IMG/VR virus record: IMGVR_UViG_3300030104_003979
Coordinates: 1 to 43,303 of that record
Source: a virus
DNA length: 43,303 bases
Reading direction: 5' to 3' (one strand)
The notes under the pieces were generated by a model that saw nothing but the letters and a program-made list of their open reading frames with translations, did not search any database and had not been told where the DNA came from. The position numbers and the translations under genes were made by a program. Below are positions 7,322-15,480 of this stretch, in pieces; position 1 is the stretch's first letter, and every line of letters starts with the position of its first letter.

Positions 7322-7562
7322 AGGAAGTGGTAGAAGACTTTATACGGATGAAAATCCTAAGGATACTGTGCCTATAAAATTTGCTACTCCAGCTGACGCA
7401 AGAGCAACTGTTGCTAAAGTTAAAAAAATTAATAAACCATTCGCAAGAAAAATACAAATACTTACTGTAGGAGAACAAAGAGCTAAAGTAATGGGTAAAA
7501 CCCAAGTAGCTAATATATTCAAAAAAGGTAAGGATTCTATACGGAAACAAAGGAGGGCATAA
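7275..7562 (+). CDS. Small basic marine-phage protein (GSGRRLYTDENPKDT type)
   Basis: A 95-residue protein. ATG 7275 is chosen because the conserved part begins MAKKQDPKVGTGKKPKGSG; an upstream in-frame start at 7230 has only shadow sequence of the preceding gene. The block SGRRLYTDENPKDTVPIKFA recurs in many marine phage proteins and belongs to a domain of unknown function. A helical stretch follows (ADARATVAKVKKINKPFARK). The 3' end carries the next RBS (GGAGG). Role unknown. Confidence 0.75.
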   Translation: MAKKQDPKVGTGKKPKGSGRRLYTDENPKDTVPIKFATPADARATVAKVKKINKPFARKIQILTVGEQRAKVMGKTQVANIFKKGKDSIRKQRRA

Positions 7563-7822
7563 TGGCTTTAAGTGCAAGAACAAAAAAGACTTTAGCTGAA
7601 AAAGCAAAAAAAGCAAGAGCTAAAGGTAAAAAAGTAACAGCAGGACAACTCGCAAGAGTTTATAACAAAGGTCTCGCGGCTTATCGTACTGGACACCGTC
7701 CAGGAACTACACCTAGTCAATGGGCAATGGCTCGTGTGAACAGTGTCTTAACAGGAGGAAAAGCGGCGAAAGTAGATGCTCATATTTTTGGTAAGGGCAA
7801 AAAGAAAACAAAAAAATCATAG
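7562..7822 (+). CDS. Small basic marine-phage protein (GHRPGTTPSQWAMARVNS type)
   Basis: An 86-residue protein with a basic N-terminus (ARTKKTLAEKAKKARAKGKK), the central block YRTGHRPGTTPSQWAMARVN and the end SVLTGGKAAKVDAHIFGKGK. This central block is recurrent in marine phages next to the two preceding families. RBS GGAGG lies at 7553-7557. The fixed company of these families across phages suggests they act together, but the function is unknown. Confidence 0.72.
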   Translation: MALSARTKKTLAEKAKKARAKGKKVTAGQLARVYNKGLAAYRTGHRPGTTPSQWAMARVNSVLTGGKAAKVDAHIFGKGKKKTKKS

Positions 7823-7830
7823 GAGACAAT

Positions 7831-8532
7831 ATGCCGTATTTAGTTAGTAACATCCCTCACTTTAATTGCTGGGTGAGAAAAGAGTTTACTCATAATCATG
7901 AAAAATACAGAGGAGAATTTATACACGCTATTGCTTTTGCTGTAACAACCATACCAGACAGAAGTTTAAGTTTTCAAGTAGTGTTTACTGGATGTGAAAC
8001 TGACGATGACAAAAACCAAAAAAATATACACGGAGGAGCTATGTGGGCGAGGCTCCCTATCGCCGCTTTCGTAGGAGATTCCCCTTTTGACGAGTGGCCT
8101 GAACGTATGGAAACTCATTTAGTACAACCTTGGGACTGTAGCTCACACTATCATTCTGTCGTAAAATTTGATAGAGTTACTTCAAGTCCATGGTATTGTA
8201 AAATTAACCATGAGTTTTACATTGGTAAATATATGTTTACAATAGATTATACAGAGTCTGAAATTGCTGATGACTCGGCTCAACATAAACAGAGCCATGT
8301 AATACAGCTAACAGACGCGGGAAAGTGGACAGGTAATATTGTCGCTTTACCAAACAACAGGGTGAGGGCTACCTCTCCTGCCATGTGGGAAACTGGAGAA
8401 GGTGCTCCAGATTTCAAACCTAGCCAATGGGTGCTTACTGCTGAAAGTGATGAAAGCTATATGGATCCATCGGTAACTTTTGACAACTTATATGCAGAAA
8501 CGCAGGAGAAAAAAGATGGCAAGAAAAAGTAA
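7831..8532 (+). CDS. Conserved marine-phage protein of unknown function
   Basis: A 233-residue soluble protein beginning MPYLVSNIPHFNCWVRKEFT, with GGAMWARLPIAAFVGDSPFD, LVQPWDCSSHYHSVVKFDRV and NNRVRATSPAMWETGEGAPD. It contains several conserved-looking Trp, Cys and His residues. RBS AGGAGA lies at 7821-7826. I recognise the pattern as a family frequent in marine phages and cyanophages near structural genes, without a proven role. It is the only sizeable non-basic protein in this gene cluster. Confidence 0.65.
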   Translation: MPYLVSNIPHFNCWVRKEFTHNHEKYRGEFIHAIAFAVTTIPDRSLSFQVVFTGCETDDDKNQKNIHGGAMWARLPIAAFVGDSPFDEWPERMETHLVQPWDCSSHYHSVVKFDRVTSSPWYCKINHEFYIGKYMFTIDYTESEIADDSAQHKQSHVIQLTDAGKWTGNIVALPNNRVRATSPAMWETGEGAPDFKPSQWVLTAESDESYMDPSVTFDNLYAETQEKKDGKKK

Positions 8533-8659
8533 AAACGGCACTCGTAAAAATGCAATGGGTGGCGGTATGATGAAAAAGAAAAACTATGCTAAAGGTGGTA
8601 TGATGAATAAGAAAAATTATGCCAAAGGTGGTAAAGTTATAAAAGGACCATATAGTTAA
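8516..8659 (+). CDS. 47-residue repeat microprotein (KNYAKGG repeats)
   Basis: ATG 8516 overlaps the preceding gene by 17 nt and follows GCAGGAGA. The product has two near-identical units, MMKKKNYAKGG and MMNKKNYAKGG, after a basic lead MARKSKNGTRKNAMGGG, and ends VIKGPYS. Tiny proteins built from (M)KKxxYxxGG repeats are common in marine phages next to head-tail genes. The repeat unit is also visible in the DNA (8567-8601 and 8600-8633). The function is unknown. Confidence 0.7.
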   Translation: MARKSKNGTRKNAMGGGMMKKKNYAKGGMMNKKNYAKGGKVIKGPYS

Positions 8660-8669
8660 GGAGTAATTT

Positions 8670-9347
8670 ATGACGACTTCTGGGTCTACTAATTTTGAGC
8701 TTGATGTAGCTGATTACATAGAAGAAGCTTTTGAACGCTGTGGTTTAGAAGCACGAACAGGATATGATTTAAAAACAGCAAAAAGGTCTTTAAATCTATT
8801 ATTAGCTGATTGGGCAAATCGTGGTTTAAATAGATGGACTATTGCACAGACCACTACTTCAATCAGTTCTGGTACAGCTTCTTATAGTTTAGGTGCAGAC
8901 ACTATTGATATATTAGATGTTGTTATACGCACAGGCACAGGTACAAATCAAAATGATCAAATACTAACCAGAATTAGTAGAAACGCTTTTTTAAATATTC
9001 CAAATAAAAACACTCAAGCAAAACCTAGTCAGTTTTATGTAGATAGACAAATTACGCCTACAATAAAACTATGGCCGACACCAGACGCTAGTTATTCTAT
9101 TGTTTACGATAGACTAACTCGTATGGACGACGCAGATACTTTTATAAACACTATGGATTTACCTTTTAGGTTTTATCCTTGTTTATGTGCTGGGTTAGCT
9201 TATTACATAGCGTTGAAAAAAATGCCAGAAAGAGTGCCTTTGTTAAAAAGTGTTTATGAAGAAGAGTTTAAAAGAGCGGCAGATGAAGACAGAGATCGTG
9301 CTAGTTTAAAACTTACACCAAGCAGGGACTACTATACAAGATCATGA
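8670..9347 (+). CDS. Head-tail adaptor / tail accessory protein (P22 gp4-like)
   Basis: A 225-residue protein. The N-terminal half has VADYIEEAFERCGLEARTGYD and SLNLLLADWANRGLNRW, a helical head with beta core (TSISSGTASYSLGADTIDIL). The C-terminal part, FRFYPCLCAGLAYYIALK and LKSVYEEEFKRAADEDRDRA, is helical. This order matches P22 tail accessory factor gp4-like adaptors that attach under the portal. It precedes a second adaptor-like gene, as in SU10-like and pelagic podoviruses. RBS AAGGAG sits at 8658-8663. The portal is not in the window. Confidence 0.75.
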   Translation: MTTSGSTNFELDVADYIEEAFERCGLEARTGYDLKTAKRSLNLLLADWANRGLNRWTIAQTTTSISSGTASYSLGADTIDILDVVIRTGTGTNQNDQILTRISRNAFLNIPNKNTQAKPSQFYVDRQITPTIKLWPTPDASYSIVYDRLTRMDDADTFINTMDLPFRFYPCLCAGLAYYIALKKMPERVPLLKSVYEEEFKRAADEDRDRASLKLTPSRDYYTRS

Positions 9348-9640
9348 CATACGCAGTTGGTAGAAAATCGTTAGGAATATGTGACAGATGTGGATTTGAA
9401 TATCGTTATTTAGAGTTACAAAAAGAATGGAATGGCTTAAAAGTTTGTCCTCAGTGTTATGAACAAAAACACCCACAACTAGAACCAAGCCCTCCACCTC
9501 ATGAACCAGAAGTATTACATGAACCACGCACAGATAGAACAGAACCTCAAACTGTTTTTGTAGGACAAACTATTTTTAATATAAGTAAACCTTTACAAGC
9601 AATTATTCAATTAGGAACAGTGACGGTGGCTATATCATGA
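9344..9640 (+). CDS. Zinc-ribbon virion-module protein
   Basis: A 98-residue protein with a rubredoxin-like zinc ribbon: CDRCGFEYRY at 13-22 and CPQCYEQKHPQLEP at 35-48, giving four Cys ligands. A Pro/Glu-rich linker follows, and the end VTVAIS is beta-prone. It overlaps the adaptor stop (ATGA) and the next start. The same CDRCG...CxxCxxxKHPQ pattern occurs in small proteins next to tail adaptors in many phages. A structural or assembly role is inferred. Confidence 0.7.
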   Translation: MTYAVGRKSLGICDRCGFEYRYLELQKEWNGLKVCPQCYEQKHPQLEPSPPPHEPEVLHEPRTDRTEPQTVFVGQTIFNISKPLQAIIQLGTVTVAIS

Positions 9641-10284
9641 GTTTTACTTTTGACCAATTAAAACAAGCAATTCAGGACTATACTCAAAATACAGAAACAA
9701 CTTTTGTAAATAATTTAGATGAATTTATTAGATCAGCGGAACAAAGAATATTTACAACTTGTGATTTAGAAATTTTTAGGAAAAACCAAACAGGATCAAC
9801 CACAGCTGGAAATCAATTTTTACAAGTACCCAGTGATTATTTAGCTTCTTTTAGTTTGTCTGCATTAAATTCAAGTTCAAAAGAATTCTTAGAACAAAAA
9901 GACGTAAACTATGTAGAAAGTTTTAATCCAAACTCTTCTACAACAGGCACACCTAGATATTACGCAGTTTTTGATATAGAAAACTTTATACTAGCCCCTA
10001 CACCAGATAGCGTATACACAATGGAATTACACTACTATTATAGACCCAATAGTTTAACTTCAGGGTCAGCAAGTGGTACAACTTGGTTATCTACTAACGC
10101 ACCCAACGCTATGCTTTACGGAACTCTTGTAGAAGCATATACTTTTATGAAAGGTGAAAAAGATTTAATGGATTTATACAATGGAAGATTTATTGAATCT
10201 TTAACAAGACTAAAAGATTTAGCTGAAGCTCGTGAAAACGCTGACGCTTATCGTAGGGGTCTTCCTGATAAAAGGAGAACATAA
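9637..10284 (+). CDS. Phage adaptor protein (SU10/phiEco32-type)
   Basis: A 215-residue protein beginning MSFTFDQLKQAIQDYTQNTE and NNLDEFIRSAEQRIF, then a beta-rich core (FLQVPSDYLASFSLSALNS, YYAVFDIENFILAPTPDS, MELHYYYRPNSLT). A helical tail LYGTLVEAYTFMKGEKDLM ... RLKDLAEARENADAYRRG closes it. This matches the adaptor family of SU10/phiEco32-like podoviruses, related to T7 gp11 in role. It forms a ring between portal and tail nozzle. The four-base overlap with the upstream gene and the single-base overlap with the next indicate a co-translated tail operon. Confidence 0.8.
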   Translation: MSFTFDQLKQAIQDYTQNTETTFVNNLDEFIRSAEQRIFTTCDLEIFRKNQTGSTTAGNQFLQVPSDYLASFSLSALNSSSKEFLEQKDVNYVESFNPNSSTTGTPRYYAVFDIENFILAPTPDSVYTMELHYYYRPNSLTSGSASGTTWLSTNAPNAMLYGTLVEAYTFMKGEKDLMDLYNGRFIESLTRLKDLAEARENADAYRRGLPDKRRT

Positions 10285-10577
10285 TGTTTGACGCATCGTT
10301 TCAATTACCAAAAGAACCGATTGTAGAAGTAAAAACAACTAATAATAGAGGTTTTACTCCTGAAGAAATAGCAAAACGTTGTGCTGAAAAAATTATCTGT
10401 ATTTCAGATAAAGCTAATCCAGTGATTCAAGAACAAGCAAAAGCTTTTAAAAATCAAATAGAGCAAGTGTTGGTTCTTTATATGCGGGAAGCAATTAATA
10501 GTGATCGCACTACAATTTATAATGCCTTGTCAAATGCAGGACATGAAGACTTGGCTAAACTTATAAGGAGACTATAA
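10284..10577 (+). CDS. Small conserved tail-module protein
   Basis: A 97-residue helical, mostly soluble protein (EEIAKRCAEKIICISDKANP, IEQVLVLYMREAINSDRTT, LSNAGHEDLAKLIRRL). RBS AAGGAGA precedes it, and one base is shared with the preceding stop. Equivalent small helical proteins follow the adaptor in many marine podoviruses. The function is not known; a chaperone or minor tail part is possible. Confidence 0.6.
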   Translation: MFDASFQLPKEPIVEVKTTNNRGFTPEEIAKRCAEKIICISDKANPVIQEQAKAFKNQIEQVLVLYMREAINSDRTTIYNALSNAGHEDLAKLIRRL

Positions 10578-10578
10578 A

Positions 10579-11022
10579 ATGGCAATAACTCAAGCAATGT
10601 GTACTTCCTTTAAAGTAGAATTACTTCAAGGAAAACACAATTTTACCGCTTCTTCAGGACATACTTTTAAATTAGCGTTGTTTACAAGTAGTGCTTCTTT
10701 AGGAGCTGATACAACAGATTATTCTACAAGTAACGAAATTTCAGGAACAGGTTATTCAGCAGGAGGTTCTGCTTTAACTTCTGTGACACCAACTTCTAGT
10801 GGAACAACTGCTTTATGTGACTTTAGTGATTTAACTTTTAGCTCAGCAACAATTACTGCCAGAGGTGCTTTGATCTACAACACAACAACTGGTGGTGGAT
10901 CTGGTACAACAGACGGAGTAATTGTTTTAGATTTCGGTGGTGATAAAAGTTCTACCGCAGGAGATTTTACTATACAATTTCCTACTGCTGACGCTTCTAA
11001 CGCGATTATTCGCATAGCGTAA
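10579..11022 (+). CDS. Beta-rich virion (tail) protein
   Basis: A 147-residue Thr/Ser/Gly/Ala-rich protein with MCTSFKVELLQGKHNFTASS, FKLALFTSSASLGADTTDYS, ALIYNTTTGGGSGTTDGVIV and TIQFPTADASNAIIRIA. The N-terminal pattern (M..FKxELLxGxHxF.....FKLALF) is frequent in marine phage and cyanophage tail proteins. It has no catalytic motif and is probably a fibre-associated or tail-surface part. RBS AAGGAG is at 10564-10569. Confidence 0.65.
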   Translation: MAITQAMCTSFKVELLQGKHNFTASSGHTFKLALFTSSASLGADTTDYSTSNEISGTGYSAGGSALTSVTPTSSGTTALCDFSDLTFSSATITARGALIYNTTTGGGSGTTDGVIVLDFGGDKSSTAGDFTIQFPTADASNAIIRIA

Positions 11023-11026
11023 CACT

Positions 11027-11515
11027 ATGTCCAATTTAGCTGGATGGGGTCGTGGTTCATGGAACGAAGGAGCATGGAACGAAGGAGTTTCAGTTAATGT
11101 TACTGGTGTTTCAGCAACAGGTTCTGTAGGAACAGTAGGTACAGAGTCTGCCTACAGTGTAAGTGGTGTTTCAGCTAATGGTTCTGTTGGAACAGTTAAT
11201 GTTTCTGTAACAGTTAGCGTAACTGGTCTTTCTGGAACCACAAGTATTAACAGTATTGTTGTTAATGCAAATGCAAATACTTCAGTAACGGGATTGTCAA
11301 TTTCCTCAAATATTGGTACTGTTACTGTAATCGGGGTTGCAACTGTAAGCGTTACTGGAGTTTCAGCCACAGGGGGTACAGGCGTAATAAATGTCTGGAA
11401 TATTATAATCCCAAGTCAAACTCCAAACTATACAGAAGTAAATCCATCACAATCAGCTAGTTGGTCTGGAGTAAGTCCATCACAATCAGCTAATTGGAAA
11501 GACAAAGTAGCATAG
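11027..11515 (+). CDS. Repeat-containing beta-rich tail protein
   Basis: A 162-residue protein beginning LAGWGRGSWNEGAWNEG. Val/Ser/Thr-rich repeats follow, VTGVSATGSVGTV, VSGVSANGSVGTV and VTGVSATGGTGVI, with shorter VTGLS units between. The C-terminal part has two PSQSAxW units (NPSQSASWSGVSPSQSANWK). The WGRGxWxEGxW start and GVSATGSVGTV repeats recur in marine phage structural proteins. It is probably an elongated fibre or collar piece. Repeat number may vary between relatives. Confidence 0.65.
   Translation: MSNLAGWGRGSWNEGAWNEGVSVNVTGVSATGSVGTVGTESAYSVSGVSANGSVGTVNVSVTVSVTGLSGTTSINSIVVNANANTSVTGLSISSNIGTVTVIGVATVSVTGVSATGGTGVINVWNIIIPSQTPNYTEVNPSQSASWSGVSPSQSANWKDKVA
11098..11391 (+). 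repeat. Degenerate ~40-bp coding repeats
   Basis: Units at about 11098-11140, 11158-11197 and 11350-11391 encode GVSATGSVGTV-like peptides and share the core GGTGTTTCAGC (GGAGTTTCAGC in the third). Partial units occur around 11218-11345. Such repeats can change copy number by slippage or recombination. Confidence 0.6.
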
Positions 11516-11524
11516 GAGTAATGA

Positions 11525-12919
11525 ATGCCAAGTAGTTTTTCAACAAATTTAGGAATAGAAAAACCAGCGACAGGAGAATTATCGGGTACTTGGGGGAACG
11601 TAACTAATTTTAATTTTGATATTTTTGATAGAATTGTAGGGTTTAAAAGTGTAACTCTATCTAATACTTCTTCTACTTTAACAGTTAGAGCAACAAGTCC
11701 AAGTTCTGGATCTAGTAATGTTCAAGACGGCATGTTTCGTGCAATTAAATTTGTAGATGGAGGAGACATTGGTGGCACAGTTACTTTAACAATTAGCCCA
11801 AATACTTCTGCTAATTTATTCTTTTTTCAAAATTCTTTAAGTGGTAGCCGAGATATTACAATAACTCAAGGCTCTGGGGCAAACGTTACAGTAACTAATG
11901 GACAAACTTCTATTGTTTATTGTGATGGTGCTGGGTCTGGAGCGGCAGTTGTTAGTATTAGTGATAATTTGAGCATGTCTAATGCTAAAATAACAGGTGG
12001 TTCACTTTCAGGTATCACTAGTTTGGTAGTTGATGATTTAACAATAAACGGTCAAGATATTTCAACAACGGCAAGTAATAAAAACATTACAGTAACTCCT
12101 CACGGTACTGGTGTTTTTGAAGTTAAAGGAAATACTAATGAAGGAACAATACAGCTTAATTGTGAAAACAATTCACATGGTGTAAAAATTAAAGCACCGC
12201 CACATTCAGCAGGTCAATCATATACTTTAACTTTACCATCTAGTATTACAAATAATTATTATTTAAAAACAGATGGTTCTGGAAACTTATCGTTTGCAGA
12301 GGTAGCAACAGAAACTAAACCAACAGTTACAGGAGTTACACCATCATCTATTGGCAATAGTGCAACATCAATCGTTATTGCAGGAACAAATTTTGTAATT
12401 ACACCTAATGTAGAATTTATTAACTCATCAGGAGTTATAACGCTACCGAATAGTATTACGAGAGATTCGGCTACACAGCTTACAGTTAATGTAACTCTAC
12501 CTACAGATGGCACATATTTTATTAGAGTTGAAAACCCTGATGGATTAGCAGCGAGATCAAGTTCTGCAATACTTACAGTATCAGACGCACCAACATGGAG
12601 TACATCTGCTGGAAGTCTTGGAAGTGTAGCAGCAGGAGATAGTGCGAGTTTTTCAGTTTCAGCATCTAGTGATAGCACAGTTGCGTATTCTGAAACTACA
12701 AGCGTTTTAACAAGCAACACTGACACACCTGCGAGTACCATGAATTTATCGCTTAACTCATCGACAGGTGCTATAACAGGAACAGCACCAGCAGCGACAA
12801 GTGAAACAACATATAACTTTACCCTACGAGCTACAGATGCAGAATCGCAAACAGCAGACAGAGCATTTAGTATAACAGTATCAGTAGGAATGAATAACTC
12901 AGCGTGTTTTAGCAATTAG
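11525..12919 (+). CDS. Tail fibre-like protein with TIG and Ig-like domains
   Basis: A 464-residue protein. The N-terminus (FSTNLGIEKPATGELSGTWG, NVTNFNFDIFDRIVG) is a pattern common to marine phage fibre proteins. The middle is beta-solenoid-like (LVVDDLTINGQDIST, HGTGVFEVKGN). Residues about 265-351 form an IPT/TIG-type Ig domain (TVTGVTPSSIGNSATSIVIA, VRVENPDG-like end). Residues about 352-460 resemble a putative-Ig (He_PIG) domain with LNSSTGAITGTAP and YNFTLRATDAESQTADRAFS. TIG and Ig-like modules commonly serve adhesion, so host-surface binding is likely. RBS AGGAG lies at 11515-11519. The receptor cannot be told. Confidence 0.75.
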   Translation: MPSSFSTNLGIEKPATGELSGTWGNVTNFNFDIFDRIVGFKSVTLSNTSSTLTVRATSPSSGSSNVQDGMFRAIKFVDGGDIGGTVTLTISPNTSANLFFFQNSLSGSRDITITQGSGANVTVTNGQTSIVYCDGAGSGAAVVSISDNLSMSNAKITGGSLSGITSLVVDDLTINGQDISTTASNKNITVTPHGTGVFEVKGNTNEGTIQLNCENNSHGVKIKAPPHSAGQSYTLTLPSSITNNYYLKTDGSGNLSFAEVATETKPTVTGVTPSSIGNSATSIVIAGTNFVITPNVEFINSSGVITLPNSITRDSATQLTVNVTLPTDGTYFIRVENPDGLAARSSSAILTVSDAPTWSTSAGSLGSVAAGDSASFSVSASSDSTVAYSETTSVLTSNTDTPASTMNLSLNSSTGAITGTAPAATSETTYNFTLRATDAESQTADRAFSITVSVGMNNSACFSN

Positions 12920-12930
12920 GAGATAATGAT

Positions 12931-14382
12931 ATGGCATACGGATATTTAACTAGAAGTTTTTCAAGCTCACCAACAAATGCAGATAAGTTTACTATTTCGT
13001 TTTGGATTAAATATGCCCATATAAGTGATTCACAAATTGCAGCATCTAACACAAATACTGCTGGTAATGGCACATGGGTTGAATTAAGAAGTGATGGCAA
13101 AATAGGATTTATAGAATACACAGGTAGTGTAACTTGGAACTTTGAAACTGAAAGAATTTTTTTAGATACAACATCTTGGTATCATATAGTTATAGCTGGA
13201 GATTCTACACAAGCATCAGATTCTAATAAAATGAAATTTTATGTAAATGGAGAACAAGTAACTTTTTCTAGTACAACTTATGCAGCAACTAATACAGATT
13301 TTAGATGGAATAAACAAATGGATAGTGGAACACCACAAGGTCATCGAATAGGTCGTTTATCTAGTGATAGTAATAATTTTGTGGGTTATTTAGCTCATTT
13401 CCATAATATTGATGGCACACAATATGCTGCATCAGATTTTGGAGAAACAGATAGTACGACAGGGGCGTGGAAACCTAAACTAAATCCAAGTGTAACTTAT
13501 GGCACTAATGGTTGGTTTTTGAAATTTGAGAATAGTGGAGCTATGGGTACAGATTCAAGTGGTAATAGTAATACATTTACTCTCACAGGAGATGTAAACC
13601 AATCTGTTACTACACCTAATAATGATTTTTGTGTATTAAATTATAATGAATGTTATGTCCCTGAAAGAGATGTTGCTATGAAGTATGGTAATACTACATG
13701 GACAGATGGTCAATCTACATCAGATGGTTTTAAAGGTGCTGTAGGAACATTAGCTACTACTAAAGGTAAATGGTATTTTGAAGTCAAACATATAGAGGGA
13801 TTGTATACTACTGTTGGGATAAGCAAAGCAAACTCTAAAGCATCTAATGAAATGATAAACACAACGTATCGTTCTCCTTTTATTGCAGGGAACGAGGGAG
13901 ATGGTTTTGGATTTCAAGCTGGTACAGCATCTCGTCTTATACAAAGAGGAGATAATACAGAAGTAGCATGGAATGATGGTAGTGGCTCGAATATAACAAG
14001 TGTTTCAGCAAACGATATTCTAATGATTGCTTATGATTTGGATGCTGGAAAAATATGGTGGGGTAGAAATGGTACATGGAATACTGTGCCAGGAAGCAGC
14101 ACAGCAACATCATCATCAGATATAGCAAGTGGCAATAATGCACACAAAACATGGACAGCTAATGGAGCATTTTTTAGACCAGCACTAGGGGTATATCAAA
14201 GAACTTATGGCAGTAGTGGAGCTAACCCTAATACTGTTTATTGTAATTTTGGAGAAGGCAGGTTTGCTAATACAGCAGTATCAAGTGGTAATGCAGATGG
14301 AGCTGGTCAAGGTTCATTTGAGTATGCACCACCTAGTGGATTTTATGCACTATGCTCAGCTAATATTAAAACTTATGGATAG
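12931..14382 (+). CDS. Tail protein with LamG-like and SPRY-like domains
   Basis: A 483-residue protein. Residues about 15-170 resemble a concanavalin A/laminin G-like fold (FTISFWIKYAHISDSQIA, TSWYHIVIAGDSTQ, MKFYVNGEQVTFSS). Residues about 270-445 resemble a SPRY-type beta-sandwich (KGKWYFEVKHIEGLYTTVGI, MIAYDLDAGKIWWGRNGTWN, FFRPALGVYQR). Both folds bind sugars or proteins on surfaces. The protein lies in a row of fibre-like genes, each with AGGAG just upstream, so it is probably part of the host-recognition apparatus. Confidence 0.75.
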   Translation: MAYGYLTRSFSSSPTNADKFTISFWIKYAHISDSQIAASNTNTAGNGTWVELRSDGKIGFIEYTGSVTWNFETERIFLDTTSWYHIVIAGDSTQASDSNKMKFYVNGEQVTFSSTTYAATNTDFRWNKQMDSGTPQGHRIGRLSSDSNNFVGYLAHFHNIDGTQYAASDFGETDSTTGAWKPKLNPSVTYGTNGWFLKFENSGAMGTDSSGNSNTFTLTGDVNQSVTTPNNDFCVLNYNECYVPERDVAMKYGNTTWTDGQSTSDGFKGAVGTLATTKGKWYFEVKHIEGLYTTVGISKANSKASNEMINTTYRSPFIAGNEGDGFGFQAGTASRLIQRGDNTEVAWNDGSGSNITSVSANDILMIAYDLDAGKIWWGRNGTWNTVPGSSTATSSSDIASGNNAHKTWTANGAFFRPALGVYQRTYGSSGANPNTVYCNFGEGRFANTAVSSGNADGAGQGSFEYAPPSGFYALCSANIKTYG

Positions 14383-14391
14383 GAGAATAAC

Positions 14392-15471
14392 ATGGCATAT
14401 ACAACAATAGCAAAACCATCAGCACATTTTGAAGCAGATGTTTATGCTGGTTCAGCAAGTACAACAACAATTACAGGCATTGGTTTTAAACCTGATTTCA
14501 TTTGGACTAAAAATAGAACACATGATGGTTCTGATTGGAACGCTGTAGATAGTACGAGAGGTTACAATAAAAATTTTCGCACTAATGATAATACAGCAGA
14601 AACCACAGCTACAAGAGTAGCAAGTTTTACATCAGATGGACTAACACTTACAGGTGGAGTATTAGAAACTAATACTGCTAGTGATTATTACCTTCAAATG
14701 TTATGGAAAGCTAATGGTGGCACAACATCATCAAATGGAAATGGTAGTATAACAAGCACAGTACAAGCAAACACTACTGCTGGATTTTCTATTGTAACTT
14801 ACACAGGGACAGGTAGTGCAGCAACAGTAGGACATGGACTGGGAGTAGCACCTAAAATGATTTGGGTTAAAAGATTAAGTGCTGTTGAAAACACGGCAGT
14901 ATATTGGAAAGACGATTATCAGGGCATAGACGAAACAGACTACATGGAATTATCTGGTAATGCAGCACAAGCAGATAGTGCAACTGTTTGGAATGATACA
15001 GCAGCTACATCAACTGTTTTCAGTGTTGGCACGGCTGCTAGTGTTAATGATTCAGGTAGCACTTATGTGGCTTATTGTTTTGCACAGATACAAGGGTTTT
15101 CACATTTCGGACATCATTATGGAAATGCTAACGAGCCTAGTGCTCCTTTTTGTTATTGTGGATTTAGACCAAAATTTGTAATGGTTAAATCTAGTAGTGA
15201 AGCAATGAATTGGATAGTACATACTTCAAGTCAAGGAGTAACTAAAAAAGATGGTTCTGCTGGTAAAATAGGTAATAATGTTGAGGGTTATGTTTATCCA
15301 AATACAGGTGGATATGAAGATACTGACAAAGATATAACTTTATTTTCAACAGGTTTTCGTTTACCTGAAGCACATACAGTACATAACGCTAATGATTATA
15401 AATATGTTTGGTGGGCTATAGCTGACCACCCAATCGTAGGAACTAACGGAACGATAGCATTAGCATTTTAG
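14392..15471 (+). CDS. Tail protein with three GFxPxFxxxK repeats
   Basis: A 359-residue protein with three related segments beginning near residues 25 (GIGFKPDFIWTKNR), 150 (GLGVAPKMIWVKRL) and 256 (CGFRPKFVMVKSS). The first is followed by DSTRGYNKNFRTND and VASFTSDGLTLTGG, and YVAYCF or YVWWAI ends the later ones. This repeat pattern is typical of a widespread marine-phage fibre or surface domain of unknown structure. It is next to the LamG/SPRY protein and was probably selected together with it for host binding. Confidence 0.7.
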   Translation: MAYTTIAKPSAHFEADVYAGSASTTTITGIGFKPDFIWTKNRTHDGSDWNAVDSTRGYNKNFRTNDNTAETTATRVASFTSDGLTLTGGVLETNTASDYYLQMLWKANGGTTSSNGNGSITSTVQANTTAGFSIVTYTGTGSAATVGHGLGVAPKMIWVKRLSAVENTAVYWKDDYQGIDETDYMELSGNAAQADSATVWNDTAATSTVFSVGTAASVNDSGSTYVAYCFAQIQGFSHFGHHYGNANEPSAPFCYCGFRPKFVMVKSSSEAMNWIVHTSSQGVTKKDGSAGKIGNNVEGYVYPNTGGYEDTDKDITLFSTGFRLPEAHTVHNANDYKYVWWAIADHPIVGTNGTIALAF

Positions 15472-15480
15472 GAGAATTTT

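Noticed and set aside
12259-12915. 218-codon open frame on the minus strand
   Set aside because: It is antisense to the TIG/Ig-like fibre gene, has no ribosome binding site or recognisable motif, and no other gene lies on the minus strand.
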